NCBI RefSeq assembly: GCF_000430585.1
Contig: NZ_AUMH01000007.1
Location: 62,001-126,000 of the forward strand
Direction: 5' to 3'
From: Alicyclobacillus herbarius DSM 13609
GTDB taxonomy: Bacteria > Bacillota > Bacilli > Alicyclobacillales > Alicyclobacillaceae
Length of the DNA stretch: 64,000 nt
The notes under the pieces were generated by a model. The model ran no database searches. It was not told the DNA's origin and was given only the letters and a program-made list of their open reading frames with translations. Positions 41,385 to 50,674 of the stretch are shown in pieces (position 1 is the stretch's first letter; each line of letters opens with the position of its first letter). The position numbers and the translations under genes are program-made.

Positions 41385-43869
41385 GCAACAACCCAACCTG
41401 GTGGCGGAAATTGTGATTGACCTGCGCGGCAAAGGGGTCGATCAGTGTTTCCATTACCGGGTTCCTCCCGCGCTCGCCGCGCGCATTCGTCCCGGCCAGC
41501 GCGTGGTGGTTCCGTTTGGCCGACGGACGCAGCAAGGGTTCGTGATGGCGGTTTTGGAGAACCATCCGGCGGACGACGCGGCTCTCTCCGGACGTTTACG
41601 GGACGTTGCTTACCTGGCGGATGACGAGCCGCTGCTCACCGAAGAGTTGATTGACATCTGTCGGTGGTTGCGTTGGCGCTATGTCTGCTCCTGGATTGAA
41701 GCCATACACGCCGTCTTGCCCGCGGCCTATCGAACCCGGACGGTGGAGCGAATTGCTGCCGTGGAGCCACAAGACTCGAAGGAATCCGGGCAACCCTCGG
41801 CGCAGTTGAACCCGTTTGCGGCGGAGGTGTGGGCGTTCATCCAGCAGCAGCCGCGGCGCCCAGAGGTGCTTGAGAAACGGTTTGGACCGGAAGTCTGGCT
41901 GGCCCTTAGGCAGCTGCAGGCCCTGGGGTATGTCCGCGCGAATGTGGAACGGATCGACAAAGCTCGAGCACGTACAGTGGCCTGTCTGGAGCCACGGAAA
42001 CCAGCGCCCGAATTGGTGGCTCTAGCCGAGCAGCGCCATCGCCGGGCCAAGCGCCAGGCAGAACTGCTGTTTACCCTGGCGGCGAACGGCCGTGTTGTCT
42101 TAGCGGACGTGGGTCTGCGTCCAGCGGACAAACCGGTTCGCGCACTGGTGGAGGAGGGGGCGGTCCGTCTGGTCCACGAGGAAGTGGGCCGACGAGTGGA
42201 ACTCTCCGCGCGGTTCTGTGAGAACCCGGAGGCACCCCCGTTGACAGACGCACAGCAGCGTGCCTTAGCCAAGATTGAGGCCGCGCTGTCCGGAATGCTC
42301 CCTACACAGGAACTGTTGTTGCACGGTGTCACCGGCAGCGGCAAGACGGAGGTTTTTTTACAGGCGATTGAATCGGTCCGCAATCAGGGTGGTGGGGCCA
42401 TCGTCCTCGTTCCCGAAATCGGCCTCACCCCCCAGATGGTGGGCCGGTTCGTGGCGAGGTTCGGACAGCAAGTGGCCGTCTTGCATTCCGGGCTTTCGAC
42501 GGGTGAGCGACGTGATGAATGGGTACGCATCCGGCGTGGGCAGGCGCGGATTGTGGTTGGCGCGCGCTCAGCCATCTTCGCTCCGGTGGAGGACTTACGC
42601 CTGATTGTGGTAGACGAGGAACATGAACCTTCATATAAACAAGAGGATGCTCCTCATTACGACGCCCGGGAAGTGGCCCGGATGCGTGCAGGGCAACCCG
42701 GCCGGGTGGTCGTCCTCGCTTCCGCCACGCCGTCGCTGTCGGCGATGCACCGGGCGGAGACGGGCGCGGCTCTGGTCATGACGCTGCCCCGGCGGGTCGG
42801 CAATCGACCGATGCCGAAGGTGGAGATTGTCGACATGCGACAGGAGTTTAAGGACGGAAATCGTTCGCTGTTCAGCCGTGCCTTGGCCGACGGACTGACG
42901 AACGCCGTGGCGTCAGGGCAGCAGGCCATCTTATTCCTGAATCGTCGCGGCTTTGCCCAGTATGTGCAATGCCGTAACTGCGGCGACAGCCTGGAGTGCC
43001 CCCATTGTGACATCACCCTGACCCTGCATCGGTCTGAGGCGGGGTGGCAGATGCGCTGTCATTACTGCGGATATCAAAGCCATCTCCCAACCGCTTGCCC
43101 ACGGTGTGGGGAAAGGGCGCTGCGCTCGTTCGGTATTGGCACCCAACAGGTGGAGACGGCCGTCCGCGAGCGCTGGCCGAACCTGCGTGTGTTGCGCATG
43201 GACGTGGATACCACGCGCCGTAAAGGCGCGCATCAAGATGCCATTGAGCAGTTTGTTTCGGGACAGGCTGATGTTTTGATTGGGACGCAGATGGTAGCGA
43301 AAGGACTGGACTTTCCTGGTGTGACCTTCGTCGGCGTATTGGCGGCGGATACCCTGTTAGCCGTACCCGACTACCGAGCGTCCGAGCGCACGTTCGACTT
43401 GTTGGCGCAGGTGGCGGGGCGCGCGGGTCGCGGCGAGACGCCGGGACGGACGGTGATTCAAACGTTTCGGCCTGAACACTTTGCCATTCAGGCGGCGGCT
43501 CGTCACGACTATGGGTCATTCTATCGTCAGGAAAAACCGGCGCGGGAGCAGTTCTTCTATCCGCCTTTCTCGGAGCTGGCGGTACTTCTGGCCAGTCACC
43601 CGGAGGAGCGGTTGGCCCGTTCGGCCGCCGCCCGCTTCGAGCGGGAACTGCGACGACGCTTGACACCCGATTGCGCCACGGTGCTGCCGGCGCATCCGGC
43701 GGGCATTGCCAGACTGGAAGATCAGTATCGGTATCAAGTTGTGGTAAAGTATACGCGTTGGCAAGACGTTGCGGAGTCCGTTGCAGACGCCTTTCGGCTC
43801 GTACGCGAAAAGATGCGTCGTGTGGGCGGCGTCTGTGTGTTGGATGTGGACGCTGGTCGAATCGCCTGA
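41374..43869 (+). CDS. priA: Primosomal replication-restart helicase PriA
   Basis: Superfamily 2 DNA helicase that reloads the replisome at collapsed forks. The 831-residue protein has an N-terminal DNA-binding region, Walker A GVTGSGKTE, Walker B VDEEHEPSYKQ, and eight zinc-binding cysteines in the CRNCGD, CPHC, CHYCGY and CPRCGE clusters. Motif VI reads QVAGRAGRGETPGRTVIQT. GTG 41374 overlaps the coaBC end. It is followed by def after 52 nt. Confidence 0.96.
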   Translation: MSGEQQPNLVAEIVIDLRGKGVDQCFHYRVPPALAARIRPGQRVVVPFGRRTQQGFVMAVLENHPADDAALSGRLRDVAYLADDEPLLTEELIDICRWLRWRYVCSWIEAIHAVLPAAYRTRTVERIAAVEPQDSKESGQPSAQLNPFAAEVWAFIQQQPRRPEVLEKRFGPEVWLALRQLQALGYVRANVERIDKARARTVACLEPRKPAPELVALAEQRHRRAKRQAELLFTLAANGRVVLADVGLRPADKPVRALVEEGAVRLVHEEVGRRVELSARFCENPEAPPLTDAQQRALAKIEAALSGMLPTQELLLHGVTGSGKTEVFLQAIESVRNQGGGAIVLVPEIGLTPQMVGRFVARFGQQVAVLHSGLSTGERRDEWVRIRRGQARIVVGARSAIFAPVEDLRLIVVDEEHEPSYKQEDAPHYDAREVARMRAGQPGRVVVLASATPSLSAMHRAETGAALVMTLPRRVGNRPMPKVEIVDMRQEFKDGNRSLFSRALADGLTNAVASGQQAILFLNRRGFAQYVQCRNCGDSLECPHCDITLTLHRSEAGWQMRCHYCGYQSHLPTACPRCGERALRSFGIGTQQVETAVRERWPNLRVLRMDVDTTRRKGAHQDAIEQFVSGQADVLIGTQMVAKGLDFPGVTFVGVLAADTLLAVPDYRASERTFDLLAQVAGRAGRGETPGRTVIQTFRPEHFAIQAAARHDYGSFYRQEKPAREQFFYPPFSELAVLLASHPEERLARSAAARFERELRRRLTPDCATVLPAHPAGIARLEDQYRYQVVVKYTRWQDVAESVADAFRLVREKMRRVGGVCVLDVDAGRIA

Positions 43870-43921
43870 GGGCATCCCCGCAAAGCGGTGTAGATGCCGC
43901 GCACCTGTAGGAGGAATTTAC

Positions 43922-44404
43922 ATGGCCATCCGAATCATTCGAAAGGGAAACGATCCCATTCTTCGTCAAATAGCAAAACCGGTTCCTGCTATCACTAAGG
44001 CGATTGAGAAGCTGTTGGATGACATGGCGGAGACCATGTACGACGCAGACGGCATTGGACTGGCGGCCAACCAGATTGGTGTGGCCAAGCGTTTGGTGGT
44101 GATGGACGTGGGGCAAGGACTGGTGGAGCTCATTAATCCAGAAATCCTGGAGCGATCCGGAACGCAAACGGCGCCGGAGGCGTGCTTGTCGCTGCCTGGG
44201 CTGAGCGGAGAAGTAACGCGGGCGCGGCACGTGAAAGTGAAGGCTTTGAACCGGCGGGGGGAAGAAATCATCCTGAATGCCAGCGACTTGTTTGCCCGCT
44301 GCATCCAGCATGAAATCGACCACCTGAACGGGATCTTGTTCACCGATTACCTGAAACCGTCTGAGATTGTGCGGCAACACGAATCCGGCGCGAAGCAAGG
44401 GTGA
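43922..44404 (+). CDS. def: Peptide deformylase
   Basis: Metalloenzyme that removes the N-formyl group from nascent proteins. The 160-residue protein has the three motifs GIGLAANQIGV, EACLSLPG (Cys88) and QHEIDHLNG (His130, His134), which bind the metal. ATG 43922 follows AGGAGG by 7 nt; an upstream frame extension lies in priA. The stop overlaps fmt. Confidence 0.97.
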   Translation: MAIRIIRKGNDPILRQIAKPVPAITKAIEKLLDDMAETMYDADGIGLAANQIGVAKRLVVMDVGQGLVELINPEILERSGTQTAPEACLSLPGLSGEVTRARHVKVKALNRRGEEIILNASDLFARCIQHEIDHLNGILFTDYLKPSEIVRQHESGAKQG

Positions 44405-44409
44405 TGTCG

Positions 44410-45357
44410 GTGGCGCGAGTTGTGTTTTTCGGAACCCCTCAGTTTGCTGTACCCTCCTTGCTGGCCTTGGTGCGGGCTGGGCATGACGTGAGTCTCGTCA
44501 TCACCCAGCCGGATCGTCCAGTGGGGCGGAAACGGGTGTTGACCTCGCCGGCGGTGAAACAGACAGCGCTGGAATTGGGATTGCGTATCCTGCAACCAGA
44601 GCGGGTGCGGGCCGAGGAGGTCCTGCAGCAAGTTGCGGCCTGCGCTCCGGATGTGCTCGTCACAGCGGCGTACGGCCAGATTCTCCCAGAACGGCTGCTG
44701 GCTTTGGCCCGCATGGGCTGCCTGAATGTACACGCTTCGCTCTTGCCGCGTTGGCGCGGGGCAGCTCCCTTGCAACGGGCGATGATGGCGGGGGATACGA
44801 AGACCGGCGTGACCCTCATGGAAATGGTTAAGGAACTGGACGCAGGGCCCATCGTGGCGGTGCGGGAAACGGCTATCGGTGAAAACGAAACCTGGGGAGC
44901 GCTGGAGGCGCGTATTGCTCAGTTGGGCGCCGAACTCTTGGTCGAGGTCTTGCCACGTTACCTAGCGGGAGCAATCCAGCCGATGGCGCAACCGAGCGAA
45001 GGGGTGACGTATGCGGAGCGCATTGTCCGCAGGGATGAATGGATTGACTGGAACCAGCCGGCTTGGTCGGTTCACAACCGGATTCGCGCACTCTCGCCAG
45101 CGCCGGGGGCGACCTGCACGTGGAACGGCCGTCCGTTTAAAGTTCTGGAAACGCGCTGGCCCATAGAATCGTGCATGACGGGAGACGGTGAGCCGGGCGA
45201 CGTGCGCGTGGTGGCGGGGACGGTATCGGTTCGCTGCGCGGACGGTTGGTTGACGTTGCTCTGCGTCCAGCCGGCCGGAAAGCGAACCATGGCGGCTGTC
45301 GACTGGGTGCGTGGCGCGGGTGCAAAGGTGCATCTGACCGCAGGTGGACAGCCATGA
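44410..45357 (+). CDS. fmt: Methionyl-tRNA formyltransferase
   Basis: Formylates initiator Met-tRNA using 10-formyl-tetrahydrofolate, partner of Def. The 315-residue protein shows RVVFFGTPQFAVPSL, TAAYGQILP and the catalytic NVHASLLPRWRGAAPLQRAMMAGDTKTGVT segment (HxSLLPxxRG). GTG 44410 gives the canonical MxRVVFFGTP start with AAGGG upstream; ATG 44404 is possible. The stop overlaps the rsmB ATG. Confidence 0.95.
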   Translation: MARVVFFGTPQFAVPSLLALVRAGHDVSLVITQPDRPVGRKRVLTSPAVKQTALELGLRILQPERVRAEEVLQQVAACAPDVLVTAAYGQILPERLLALARMGCLNVHASLLPRWRGAAPLQRAMMAGDTKTGVTLMEMVKELDAGPIVAVRETAIGENETWGALEARIAQLGAELLVEVLPRYLAGAIQPMAQPSEGVTYAERIVRRDEWIDWNQPAWSVHNRIRALSPAPGATCTWNGRPFKVLETRWPIESCMTGDGEPGDVRVVAGTVSVRCADGWLTLLCVQPAGKRTMAAVDWVRGAGAKVHLTAGGQP

Positions 45358-46721
45358 ATGTTCGCTTTTGGGCTTGGCAGACCCTATTAAGGGTGGAGCG
45401 GCAGGAAGCGTATGTCAATCTCGCGCTGCAGCAAACGTTGAAGGAAAACGCCCTGGCGGGGGCCGACAGGCGTTTGCTGACCGAGTTGGTCTATGGCACG
45501 GTACAGCGCAGGCGCACGATAGATTGGCTGCTCTCTCCGTATCTGCGGCGGCCTATGGAGGAACTCGACCCCGAAGTCCGGACCGTGCTTCGCATGACTG
45601 TGTATCAATTGGCGTTTTTGGACCGGATTCCTGCGTACGCCGCCGTGGGTGAAGGGGTTCATCTATGCAAGCGGGCCAAGCCTAAGGCGGCTGGGTTCGT
45701 CAATGCGGTTCTACGCGCTTACTTGCGTGATTCGCGGAGCGCTCCAGAACGACTCGCCGCCCACCGATTCCGTGACGAGGTGGAGCGTCTGGGTGTCTGT
45801 TACTCCTATCCAGACTGGGTGGTTGAGGCGTTTGTCAACCAGTTCGGTGCGGAGAAGGCGGAATGCGTGTTGGCGTCCGGTAACCAGCCAGCGGCGCTGT
45901 CGGTTCGCGTCAATCGCCTAAAAGCGGACGTCTGTGAAGTGGTGGCGGATATCAGGGAGCGTTACGGATCGGTCGTGCAGCCATCGCAGTTGTTCCCGTT
46001 TGGGCTCAGGCTGTCCCGTGGGCTGCCCATTGAGAGCTGGGACTTGTACCAACAGGGCCAGGTGACCGTTCAGGACGAAGGCGCCATGCTGGTGGCGCCG
46101 CTGTTAAAAGCGGAACCGGGTCAGCGGGTGTTAGACCTTTGCGCAGCGCCAGGAACCAAAACTACCCATATAGCGGAAATTATGGATGATGCCGGACGCA
46201 TTGACGCCTGCGACCTTCACCCGCACAAGCGGCAGCTGATTGAACAGGCGGCGCAGCGGTTGGGTCTAAAATCCATTCAAACCTTGACGGTGGATGGTCG
46301 CCTGTTGCCGCATTTCGAGGAGCATCGCGGCCAGTACGACGCCGTGTTGGTCGACGCTCCGTGCAGCGGATTGGGTGTCCTTCGCCATCGGCCGGACATT
46401 CGCTGGCGCCGTACACCAAAGGACATCCCAGATTTGTCCCGTGTACAGCGGCAGCTGTTGACGGCGGCGGCGCAACTGGTTCGCCCGGGTGGCTATATCG
46501 TATACAGTACCTGCACATTGTTGGCTGCGGAAAACGAACAGGTGGTGCAAGCCGTGCTCGCGGACGCGTCCTTAGACCTGGAGCTAGAGGATGTGCGCGC
46601 TGACCTACCTGCATCCATACGCCCTGTGGATACCCGGCGTGGGTTTTTATTGACCCCAGATACCTTTGGCACCGACGGATTCTACATGGTACGCCTGCGC
46701 CGACGCGCGGCTAGCGGTTGA
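45354..46721 (+). CDS. rsmB: 16S rRNA m5C967 methyltransferase
   Basis: Methylates C967 of 16S rRNA with SAM. The 455-residue protein has an N-terminal NusB-like RNA-binding domain (about 1-130) and a SAM domain with VLDLCAAPGTKTTHIAE, and the two catalytic cysteines in VDAPCSGLGVLRHRPDIRW and YSTCTLLAAENE. ATG 45354 overlaps the fmt stop. Position between fmt and rlmN is the usual one. Confidence 0.95.
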   Translation: MNVRFWAWQTLLRVERQEAYVNLALQQTLKENALAGADRRLLTELVYGTVQRRRTIDWLLSPYLRRPMEELDPEVRTVLRMTVYQLAFLDRIPAYAAVGEGVHLCKRAKPKAAGFVNAVLRAYLRDSRSAPERLAAHRFRDEVERLGVCYSYPDWVVEAFVNQFGAEKAECVLASGNQPAALSVRVNRLKADVCEVVADIRERYGSVVQPSQLFPFGLRLSRGLPIESWDLYQQGQVTVQDEGAMLVAPLLKAEPGQRVLDLCAAPGTKTTHIAEIMDDAGRIDACDLHPHKRQLIEQAAQRLGLKSIQTLTVDGRLLPHFEEHRGQYDAVLVDAPCSGLGVLRHRPDIRWRRTPKDIPDLSRVQRQLLTAAAQLVRPGGYIVYSTCTLLAAENEQVVQAVLADASLDLELEDVRADLPASIRPVDTRRGFLLTPDTFGTDGFYMVRLRRRAASG

Positions 46722-46755
46722 ACACTGCCCATCGAGGCAAGGGGAGGAAAAAACG

Positions 46756-47811
46756 ATGCCGCGGCATGCGTATGACCTGCGGAGCGAGGAATGGGTGGAT
46801 TGGCTCCGCGAAGTGGGCCAGCCCGCCTATCGGGCTGAACAGATTTACCAATGGCTGTATCAAAAGCGGGTGCGCAGTTTCGCCGAGATGAGCAATCTGC
46901 CGAAGACGCTGCGCACCCGTCTTCAGGAAGAATTTGTGATAGAGACCTCCCATGAGGTGACCCGCCAGGTGTCTCGGGATGGCACGGTCAAATTCCTGTT
47001 AGGGTGGCCGGATGCCGTGACTGTGGAGACGGTCTTGATGCGCCACGATTATGGGAACAGCGTCTGCGTCTCTACACAGGTCGGGTGCAAGATGGGCTGT
47101 ACATTTTGCGCCTCCACGTTAGGCGGCATGATCCGTCCCATGAGCGCTGGCGAGATGGTCGAACAGTTGATGCACAGCCAACGGTTGCTGGATGAACAGG
47201 GGCAGCGCGTCTCGTCGGTGGTACTCATGGGCTCGGGCGAACCGATGGACAACCTCAATGCTTCCTTAAAATTTATGGATATCATTCATCACCCTGAGGG
47301 CTTAAACATCGGATTTCGACATATTACCATCTCGACGGTCGGGCTCGTTCCAGGTATCATTCGGTTAGCGGACGATGGTCGGCCGGTGACCTTGGCGGTG
47401 TCCTTGCACGCGGCGACGGACGAGCAACGTTCGCGGATGATGCCGGTCAACAAAGCCTATCCGATTGCCAAGTTGATGGAGGCATGCCGATATTATTGCG
47501 AGAAGACAGGGCGGCGCATCAGTTTCGAATACGCGCTGGTAGGCGGAGAAAACGACTCCCTGACCGATGCGCGCAATCTGGCAGAACTCATCCGCGACCT
47601 GCCCTGTCACGTGAACCTGATTCCGGTCAACTATGTCCCGGAGCGGAATTACACCCGGACCCCGCAAGATCAGATTCAGGCCTTCTTGCGGGAACTGCGC
47701 CGACTAGGCATCAACGCGACCATTCGCCGCGAGATGGGGCACGACATTGCGGCGGCTTGCGGTCAGTTGCGTGCGCAGCATGCCGAGCGTAAAGGGTCAA
47801 CCACCGTTTGA
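46756..47811 (+). CDS. rlmN: Dual-specificity 23S rRNA/tRNA adenine-C2 methyltransferase
   Basis: Radical SAM enzyme that forms 2-methyladenosine at A2503 of 23S rRNA and A37 of tRNAs. The 351-residue protein has the cluster motif CKMGCTFC (Cys111, Cys115, Cys118) and the C-terminal catalytic cysteine in AAACGQLRAQ. ATG 46756 follows GGGGAGG; the upstream frame to 46666 is in rsmB. prpC starts 15 nt later. Confidence 0.96.
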   Translation: MPRHAYDLRSEEWVDWLREVGQPAYRAEQIYQWLYQKRVRSFAEMSNLPKTLRTRLQEEFVIETSHEVTRQVSRDGTVKFLLGWPDAVTVETVLMRHDYGNSVCVSTQVGCKMGCTFCASTLGGMIRPMSAGEMVEQLMHSQRLLDEQGQRVSSVVLMGSGEPMDNLNASLKFMDIIHHPEGLNIGFRHITISTVGLVPGIIRLADDGRPVTLAVSLHAATDEQRSRMMPVNKAYPIAKLMEACRYYCEKTGRRISFEYALVGGENDSLTDARNLAELIRDLPCHVNLIPVNYVPERNYTRTPQDQIQAFLRELRRLGINATIRREMGHDIAAACGQLRAQHAERKGSTTV

Positions 47812-47826
47812 AGTGGGGGAATGTAG

Positions 47827-48588
47827 GTGTTCTATGCAGTCCGGAGTCACGTTGGGCTTGTCCGGCAGACCAATGAGGATGTATGCGCCGGTTTCACCGA
47901 CTTCGAACCAATGCAGTTTATGGTCGTGGCGGACGGGATGGGGGGAGCTTCCGCCGGGGAGGTGGCCAGCCGATTGGCGGTCGATACCGCGGCGCTCTAT
48001 ATCCGCGACGGGCTCAGCAACCCGGATGTAGACCCGATTGACCTCTTGCAGGAGGCGGTGGCGGAGGCGAATCGGAAGGTCTGGGAGCTCTCCCAGAGCC
48101 GCAGCGAATACCATGGCATGGGCACGACCTTTGTTGCGGCGTTGTACGATGCTGCGCGGGTCTTTTTTGCTCATGTCGGCGACAGCCGGGCGTACTTGCT
48201 GCAAACGGACGGACTGCGTCAAGTGACGCGCGACCACTCGCTGGTCGCCGAATTGGTGCGGCGAGGGCAAATCACGCCGGAGGAGGCGGCTCACCACCCG
48301 CAGAAGAACGTGGTGACCAAATCCTTAGGAACGGCGAGTATCAGTCTCCCGGATATTAACGTGGCCCGGTGGCAGTCGGGGGACCTGTTTCTTCTCTGTT
48401 CAGATGGATTATCGAACTTGATTTCTGAGGAGGAGTTGGCGCAACATTTGATCCCGTTGGGGAATGCGCGAACGAATCATGAGGTGGAAACCGTGGCGGA
48501 TGGCTTGATTGAGCGGGCGTTGGCTGCCGGAGCGCCGGACAATGTATCGCTCGTGATTGTGGTCAACCGAGAGGAGGGCGGGCAATGA
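47827..48588 (+). CDS. prpC: PP2C-type serine/threonine phosphatase PrpC (Stp)
   Basis: Mn-dependent phosphatase that reverses PrkC phosphorylation. The 253-residue protein shows the PPM motifs RQTNEDVC, VVADGMGGASAGEVASRLAV, AHVGDSRAYLL, LCSDGLSNLI and GAPDNVSLVIV, with the metal-binding aspartates intact. GTG 47827 follows GGGGGA. Its stop overlaps the prkC ATG, so kinase and phosphatase are coupled. Confidence 0.95.
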   Translation: MFYAVRSHVGLVRQTNEDVCAGFTDFEPMQFMVVADGMGGASAGEVASRLAVDTAALYIRDGLSNPDVDPIDLLQEAVAEANRKVWELSQSRSEYHGMGTTFVAALYDAARVFFAHVGDSRAYLLQTDGLRQVTRDHSLVAELVRRGQITPEEAAHHPQKNVVTKSLGTASISLPDINVARWQSGDLFLLCSDGLSNLISEEELAQHLIPLGNARTNHEVETVADGLIERALAAGAPDNVSLVIVVNREEGGQ

Positions 48589-50627
48589 GCCGTCGACTGG
48601 GAGACCGGTACGAGTTGCGGGAACAGGTCGGCGGCGGTGGGATGGCGGTCGTTTACCGCGCGCTCGACACCCTTCTCGGACGGACAGTCGCTGTCAAAAT
48701 GCTTCGTCCACAGTACGTAGAGGACGAGGAGTTTATCAGTCGCTTTCGGCAAGAGGCTCAATCGGCCGCCAGACTTTCACATCCGAATATCGTGAACATT
48801 TATGATGTCGGGATGACAGACGGCGAGTATTATATCGTCATGGAATTTGTCGACGGCCCGACGCTGAAAGACTTGATTCGCGAAAAGGGCGCTTTGTCGC
48901 CCGAACAGACCGTGGCCATCACGTGCCAGATCTGCGACGCCTTGCAACACGCGCACAGTCATCATATCGTACACCGCGATATCAAGCCTCATAACATTCT
49001 ATTGACCAAGTCCGGCCAGGTGAAGGTGACCGACTTTGGGATTGCTCGGGCGCTCACCGGCAATACCGTGACTATTGACCATTCCGGGTCGGTGCTCGGG
49101 TCGGTTCACTATCTGTCTCCAGAACAGGCACGGGGTGGGGCGGCGGACATTAAGAGTGACATCTATTCACTCGGTGTCGTGATGTACGAGATGTTGACTG
49201 GTCGGCTTCCGTTTCAGGGGGACTCGGCAGTCAGCGTGGCACTCAAGCATTTGCGGGATCAATTTGTCGAACCGCGTCAAATTCGGCCGGAAATCCCCCA
49301 GAGTTTGGAGAACATCGTGCTACGCTGCCTGGTCAAGCAGGCGGACGAGCGGTATCCCGACATGAAGGCATTAAGGAACGACCTGGATGAAGCTTTGGCC
49401 AACCCCGACGTACCGAAGTTTGAACCGCCGCACGACGTGTTGGAAGCGACCATCGCCATTCCCGCCATCACGGAGGATGTGGCGCCTTTCAAAGCTGCGG
49501 AGGTGAAGGAGCGTCCGGCCGTGTCCCGCCAGGCGGCTATCCCGGATGAACGGCGGAGCGGCCGGCGCTGGATTCGCACCAGCCTATGGCTGACCCTATC
49601 TGCGGTCATGGTGGCGGCCGGAGCGGTCGCGGCCTACTTCATCGTCATGCGGCTGCTGGAGGTGCCGAACGTCAAGCTGCCAAACGTGGTGGGGAAGCCA
49701 GAATCCAAAGCGATTCAAATTCTCGAGCAGGCAGGCTTTCAGCGCGGTCAGATTCAGGAGCAGCGCCAGATATCCAGCAAGCAACCGAAAGGGATTGTCA
49801 TCAGGCAGGATCCTTCCGGATTGACCGAGGTCAAGCAGGACCGACCGGTCACCTTGTACGTTTCCGCCGGTGCGCCAAAGGTGAGTATGCCGGACCTGAC
49901 CGGCGTGACCGTGGATCAGGCGATGCAGCAGTTGGTCAACCTTGGATTTGCCAAGAATCATTTGCAGACCAAGCAGGTGGATAGTGACGAATACCCTGCG
50001 GGCGAGGTCGTGGCGACCCATCCATCGGCGAATCAGATGGTCTCCACGGACAGCCAGGTGGTGCTCACGGTCAGCCGGGGCCAGGCGGAAACGACGGTCC
50101 CCAGCGTCATCGGTAAGTCGTTGGATGAAGCGAGCAAGATGCTGGTGGACGCCAAGCTGGTGGTGGGGCAGATTATTCCGCAGGCCCAGCCGGGCGTGGC
50201 CAATGGAACGGTCGTGAACACGGCGCCCAATCGCCCCGGCGATACGGTAAAGCCGGGGACGGCAATTGATTTGTACATTGCCGATAACGGGCCGGATACA
50301 GGCACGGACAATTCGACCGACAATGCGACAGCGCCGACGAACGGATCGTCGACCGACAACAGCAGCGATGGAGGGAACGCTTCGACGCCGACCAACACCC
50401 AGGAACACGATGTCACGGTCCAGGTGGATGGGGCAAAAAGCGGAACTCACGTGGTCATTGTGAAATCCGATGCCACGGGTAACAACCAGCAGGTGGTGGA
50501 TGAGACCATCGAAGGACATAAAGAATACCCAGTGGTTCTCTACCTGGCTCCTCATCATGATGGCGAAATTGACGTGTATGTGGACGGAAAGTTGGTCAAG
50601 CGGCAAAAGGTCAAGTACAGCTCCTGA
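48585..50627 (+). CDS. prkC: PASTA-domain serine/threonine protein kinase PrkC
   Basis: Membrane kinase that senses muropeptides; in Bacillus it signals spore germination and wall stress. The 680-residue protein has a cytoplasmic kinase domain (glycine loop GGGGMAVVY, HRDIKPHNILL, DFGIA, about 10-275), one membrane helix (about 328-352), and three PASTA repeats from about 358 to 562. A Thr/Asp/Asn/Ser-rich linker of about 40 residues and a C-terminal Ig-like module (VTVQVDGAKSG to the end) follow. Genes prpC and rsgA flank it as in B. subtilis. Confidence 0.95.
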   Translation: MSRRLGDRYELREQVGGGGMAVVYRALDTLLGRTVAVKMLRPQYVEDEEFISRFRQEAQSAARLSHPNIVNIYDVGMTDGEYYIVMEFVDGPTLKDLIREKGALSPEQTVAITCQICDALQHAHSHHIVHRDIKPHNILLTKSGQVKVTDFGIARALTGNTVTIDHSGSVLGSVHYLSPEQARGGAADIKSDIYSLGVVMYEMLTGRLPFQGDSAVSVALKHLRDQFVEPRQIRPEIPQSLENIVLRCLVKQADERYPDMKALRNDLDEALANPDVPKFEPPHDVLEATIAIPAITEDVAPFKAAEVKERPAVSRQAAIPDERRSGRRWIRTSLWLTLSAVMVAAGAVAAYFIVMRLLEVPNVKLPNVVGKPESKAIQILEQAGFQRGQIQEQRQISSKQPKGIVIRQDPSGLTEVKQDRPVTLYVSAGAPKVSMPDLTGVTVDQAMQQLVNLGFAKNHLQTKQVDSDEYPAGEVVATHPSANQMVSTDSQVVLTVSRGQAETTVPSVIGKSLDEASKMLVDAKLVVGQIIPQAQPGVANGTVVNTAPNRPGDTVKPGTAIDLYIADNGPDTGTDNSTDNATAPTNGSSTDNSSDGGNASTPTNTQEHDVTVQVDGAKSGTHVVIVKSDATGNNQQVVDETIEGHKEYPVVLYLAPHHDGEIDVYVDGKLVKRQKVKYSS

Positions 50628-50674
50628 CCGTCGCGCGATACGTGTGTAAGGGCGAGGCGAAAGGAGACGGGATG

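Noticed and set aside
43013-44398. 461-codon minus-strand frame across priA and def
   Set aside because: Antisense to conserved zinc-binding and deformylase motifs; composition typical of shadow frames in GC-rich DNA.
49596-50606. 336-codon minus-strand frame inside prkC
   Set aside because: Antisense to the PASTA region, His/Arg-rich, no family signature.
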